This document shows, one piece after another, positions 60,190-64,000 of a stretch of DNA of 64,000 nt. Each line of letters begins with the position of its first letter. Position 1 is the first letter of the stretch. Origin of the DNA: Allolobophora icterica (Eukaryota; Annelida; Clitellata; Crassiclitellata; Lumbricidae); NCBI GenBank assembly GCA_963556255.1, contig OY744608.1, forward strand, positions 10,843,449 through 10,907,448, written 5' to 3'. The notes beneath the pieces were generated by a model. It searched no databases. It worked only from the letters and a program-made list of their open reading frames with translations, and was not told the origin of the DNA. The position numbers were made by a program, and so were the translations under genes.

Positions 60190-60660
60190 ACCTGCGTCCC
60201 CTATCAACCTCGGCTATAGCGAGTACGCTGACCGTACAATGTCGGTGGGAAGATGAGACGGCGAGGGGGATGACTGGCCACACGCAGGCCCGCATTAAGG
60301 GGGGGGGTGCTAAGGGTGCTGCAGCACCCGGGCCCGCAGATTTAGGGCCCCGCATTTTCGGAAGTACATAAAAATGTTAGTGTAAGAACAAATTCCCTAA
60401 AAAGGTCATCAAAAATTCCCCCAAAAAGTTCATCAAAGTTGTGAATTTTTGATGACTTTTTGGGAATGTGTAAGAAGAATTCCCAAAAAGGTCATCAAAA
60501 TTCACAAAAAAGGTCATCAAAAATTCACAAAAAGTCTTGAAATTTTTCTGTGATGAAATGTGGCAGTCACAGCACCCGGGCCCGCACTAGCCTTAATGTG
60601 GCCCTGGCCACACGCCCTTATATGCCGAGGCTAAGAAACTGAAGCTGCTAACACTGCATA
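60190..60660 (+). mobile_element. SINE 3' part split by a MITE
   Basis: Sequence before 60285 (gacggcgagggggatgactgg) and after 60606 (cccttatatgccgaggctaag) together match the SINE at 62693-62910 (gagggtgaggactggccacc, tcatatgccaagaaaaatt). Confidence 0.72.
60285..60606. mobile_element. hAT-type MITE (CAGGCCCGCATTAAG ends)
   Basis: Ends CAGGCCCGCATTAAG and CTTAATGTGGCCCTG, exact 8-bp duplication gccacacg (60277-60284 and 60607-60614). The interior repeats aaaaaggtcatcaaa. Confidence 0.92.
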
Positions 60661-60889
60661 CTCATGGCTGCCTCTCTGGCTTGCTTAAGGGACTGCTATT
60701 TTCTTCTCTCTTCAGTCTTGGATGGCATGCCACAAGCTTCTGAATCCTTTTAAGACTGAATTTGATATTCCTCCGCTTTGACACAAGGTGGCAACTGCAC
60801 AAATTTCATTGGCTGACATCTGTTCAGTTATTTGGATTGACTGTTGATTGTTTTGAATGTACATGCACATTAGACATATCTTTAAGTCC

Positions 60890-61260
60890 ACAATGTCCTC
60901 TGATCATGTTAAAACCATTTGACATGTCACAGACCATAGCCTGTTCTCTTATCTGCTCTCACATTGATTGTGCCAACTCTGTGTTTGCAGGCATATCAGA
61001 TCTTCAAATAAACAGGCTTCAATGCTTCCAAATTCTGTTGCTTGCCTGGTGCTGCACCATCATCTTCATCAACATCATTGCCATCATCACCTTGCTCCTT
61101 AACTCTGCTCACTCAGCTGCATTGGCTTCCTGATGAATTTAGAATGAGATTTAAACTGGCCTGAATGACTTATAAAACTCTCACAATGAGCACCCCTACC
61201 TACCTTCAACCACTAGTTTCTAGACCCTACATCAAGCCCCTCGGTCTGCGATCTTTGTAA
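60890..61260 (+). pseudogene. Decayed LINE RT remnant
   Basis: It encodes CSHIDCANSVFAGISDLQIN with the SRLDYCNSLLAGI-type pattern of LINE reverse transcriptases, followed by LHWLP-like coding. The frames are broken. Confidence 0.6.
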
Positions 61261-61720
61261 TAGGTCTTTTGATTGAACCTCGACTTACCACTAGTGCTAT
61301 ATTAACAGCACTAGAGAACTCATCAAATTAGAATTAGAAAAACTATTCAGGTTTGAACCTTTCGAATTCTTATTGATCAGGTAGCTTTTGCCATCTTTTG
61401 ATGCCATGTGCATTTAGTTGGTGGTGCTATATAAGTACTGGACAATAACAATTGCTGAATGTATGGATGATTGTAAGGATCTGATCACTTATGTAGCACC
61501 TTTTGTAGAACCTCTAGAGGGCTTTCCTTGCTAGCATACAATAACCACACCTGGCAGTTTAAAATTGCTATGAAATTAGTATTCAGTGCAGAGATTTAAT
61601 TTATATAGTTATGTATTATATATATTTATATTATTTATGTAATTATATTACAATTATATAATCCTATAATTATATATATATATATATATATATATCAGTA
61701 TTTTGCTTATCAGTAGCAGC

Positions 61721-62070
61721 CAGGCCCGGCCCTAGGGCAAGGCGAACGAGGCAGCCGCCTTGGGCCCCGCACTTTTGAGGGGCCCCACGCTGCTGGCTAT
61801 AATTTTTTTTTACTGTGATGAGATTGAACAGATATTCAAATAATTAAATAAAACATAATTACTGCTTTCATAGTAAAATGTTAGTATTAAGGGCTTGATT
61901 TGTATTTTGTATTCCTTAATCCATTTAATTTTGATTTTGCATTATTTTAATACATATGGCATTGCCAATACTGTATTGGCCGGAATTCAACTCCGCAATG
62001 CTATTTTTTAGCTTGGGGCCCCGCTCATTGCTTGCTGCCTTGGGCCCCGCGCATCCTAGGGCCGGGCCTG
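61721..62070. mobile_element. hAT-type MITE, CAGGCCCGGCCCTAGGGC family, copy 2
   Basis: Ends CAGGCCCGGCCCTAGGGC and CCTAGGGCCGGGCCTG, exact 8-bp duplication gtagcagc (61713-61720 and 62071-62078). Sister of the element at 55361. Confidence 0.95.
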
Positions 62071-62692
62071 GTAGCAGCCTTTTCCAGTTCTACAGGGCAT
62101 CCATTTTGATGGAACTGGATAATGTATCTTTTAATTTTTAACACTATGCCTTTAGTAGAGGTCAAATGTAACACACCCTCCCTCACGCATGTACACACAA
62201 ACACGTGTGTTGCATTTTATCTCTTGTAAGGGCATGGTGTATAAAATATATTTAATGTATAAATCTTCATGGTAATTGGCATCATTATTATCCTTAAATT
62301 AATCGACCAGTTGTTATCCCAAACTAAACAGATACATTCATTATTAGGTTAAATGTCGTATTTATGATGCAGGAGTCTTTTTTATCAGCTGTAAATAAAT
62401 AAAGTTTGTTATCAGCCGTAAATAAAATAAGTGTTGGCTTATAATCAGTGGTTTAAGTGGTTTGGGTGAGCAGTGGGAACGCCAAAGAAGAGTTTCATTG
62501 GAACGCATACATGAGCAGTGGGAACGCAAGCAAAGAATTTCGAGAGCAGTGGGAACGCCGTTCCCACCGTTCCCACTGCACTTTAACCCCTGCTTATAAT
62601 TAATGCATTATTAAATAAATTGAAAGAAAACCGTGAACAGATGAAAAGCCGCTGTGGACAGTGATATCTGCAGACATTACGATTTGAAAATC

Positions 62693-62910
62693 TTATGCTA
62701 CGATGCAATAGTCTAGAGGTTAGCATGCTCAGTGCTTCGAGGGTCAAATCCCAGCCAGAGTTGAAACATGTTTTGGGATTTCTGTTCACTGGCGCCCTCA
62801 GTTACAAAATGAGTACACCTCCTGTACACAGTCTGTAGGAAGTACAGACTGCGAGGGTGAGGACTGGCCACCTGCTCTCATATGCCAAGAAAAATTAAGA
62901 TGCTAACACT
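62693..62910 (+). mobile_element. tRNA-derived SINE
   Basis: A-box region tctagaggttagcatgctc and B box gggtcaaatccc, then a body ending ctcatatgccaagaaaaatt. Related to the split copy at 60190-60660. Confidence 0.8.
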
Positions 62911-62936
62911 TCTTCATCTTCATTTCTTTGGGGACA

Positions 62937-63115
62937 CAGTGGCCAATTTGTTAGAGTGCAAAGCTTGTAATGCGAAGTATACAGGTTCAGGCCTACTTCC
63001 CTGAGCTGGTCACTGTGTAGGGACCTTGAGCAAGTCCTTCACTCGCAATTGATCAGTGCCATCAATTGGTGCTTAGTCACTAGCTAGTGGCGCTGAATAA
63101 ATATAGGAAAGATAT
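62937..63115 (+). mobile_element. tRNA-derived SINE
   Basis: acagtggccaatttgttaga (A-box region) and caggttcaggcc (degenerate B box), followed by gggaccttgagcaagtcctt and a tail tggcgctgaataaatat. Same family as 55185. Confidence 0.75.
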
Positions 63116-63654
63116 TTAACATCAGGCAGCTATGAATTTGTATGTGAAACCAAGAAGATGCTTTTTATGGGCTGTATCAGAATTCAGATCTCAGTTCAAG
63201 TGTAGAGTTTCACAACTCAAATTACTTGTTTTTGTGATTCGGTCTTGCCTTTATGATTTGAAAACTGTGATGTTTGACAAGTTTTGCTGGTTTCTAAACA
63301 TGGTTTCAAAGAAGAAGAGGGTCATACCCGTATCTTGTCTTCATGTTTCTTGCTAAGATGAAGGATTGGTGCAATGAGAGAAGCTGGTGTACATATGGAG
63401 AGGCTAGAAATATAGACACACTAATAGATACGGGACTAGGGATAATGAATAAGAGAGGAAGAGACAAAAGAGAGACAAAGATTAAAGGAGAAGGGGAGAG
63501 AAGAGGAGAGATAGACATAGGTAGAAGCAGAGATAGAGACGCAGGAGTGCTGAGGCAAAGCAGAGAGAGACTGCTGGGGAGCGACTCCAAGAAATCGAGA
63601 GTAACATATGTAGACGGAAATAGACATGCAGAAACACACAGATGCAAGCACACA

Positions 63655-63707
63655 TATACACACACACACAAGCGCACACACTTGCACACACACACACACA
63701 CACACTT

Positions 63708-63784
<77 letters not shown>

Positions 63785-63832
63785 TGCACACACATGCACG
63801 CACACACACACACACGCATACGCACAGAGTCA
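63655..63832. repeat. (CA)n microsatellite
   Basis: CA run with scattered tg, cg and at interruptions. Cys/Val and Thr/His frames on either strand are artefacts. Confidence 0.95.
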
Positions 63833-64000
63833 GAGACACACTTGTGTGGACATTTGGAGAGATAAATGAGAGGCGGACATAAGGAACCGGACAGAGATAA
63901 AGCTCTGGCAGTTCAGTTGTGAATGTGATCTGTGTAGAAGGACCTAAATCTCCACTCAGTCTGCTCTGTCTCTTGTCAGCTGATATACGTGGCATCTGAT

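Noticed and set aside
63306..63995. 229-codon minus-strand frame
   Set aside because: Its core is the (CA)n microsatellite and the rest has no recognisable domain.

Overview
This is eukaryotic DNA, almost certainly from the nuclear genome of a marine invertebrate. It has split genes with GT-AG introns, no operons, long microsatellites, and heavy loads of LINEs, tRNA-derived SINEs and small DNA transposons. I cannot name the species from the sequence.

One host gene fills most of the window. It lies on the + strand from about 6.7 kb to 53.9 kb. I rebuilt it from 17 coding exons whose splice phases all agree: phase 1 everywhere except one phase-0 junction inside the last FN3 domain. Joined, they give an open frame of 4188 nt including the stop, about 1395 residues. 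The predicted product is a single-pass membrane receptor with a Ser/Thr-rich N-terminal stalk (possibly with a signal peptide), eleven fibronectin type III (FN3) domains, one transmembrane helix, and a cytoplasmic tail of about 75 residues. The tail carries three YxxL motifs (YENL, YEQL, YDTL) and no enzyme domain. This looks like an ITAM/ITIM-style signalling receptor on an ectodomain whose exon pattern resembles type III receptor phosphatases. It is the best candidate here for an undescribed system.

FN3 domains 4-5-6 and 7-8-9 come from an intragenic tandem duplication of about 6.4 kb (20.33-26.69 kb and 26.69-35.4 kb). A truncated third copy of part of the block, no longer coding, sits in the intron at 40.1-40.5 kb. 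Because the two introns are paralogous, each can act as the empty site for insertions in the other. Several transposons can therefore be placed after the duplication.

The introns and flanks are a transposon graveyard. (i) An apparently intact 971-codon non-LTR retrotransposon ORF (reverse transcriptase plus PD-(D/E)xK-like endonuclease) sits inside a (TAA)n tract at 10.5-13.9 kb. (ii) Many short non-autonomous elements have hAT-type ends and clear 8-bp target-site duplications. (iii) Two elements of about 0.8 kb start with 5'-G, have 8-bp duplications and terminal repeats built from iterated 14-16 bp units. (iv) A P/THAP9-like transposase remnant is interrupted by a 3.8-kb hAT element, which is itself interrupted by a 1.36-kb pogo-like element. 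(v) A three-layer nest lies at 49.5-52.4 kb, with a tandem array of TGACGTAA-like units at its core. (vi) Many dead 3' ends of LINEs, and SINEs sharing their 3' hairpin, are scattered throughout.

The first 6.7 kb and the last 10 kb hold no host exon I could recognise. They consist of repeats, microsatellites and unassigned sequence.
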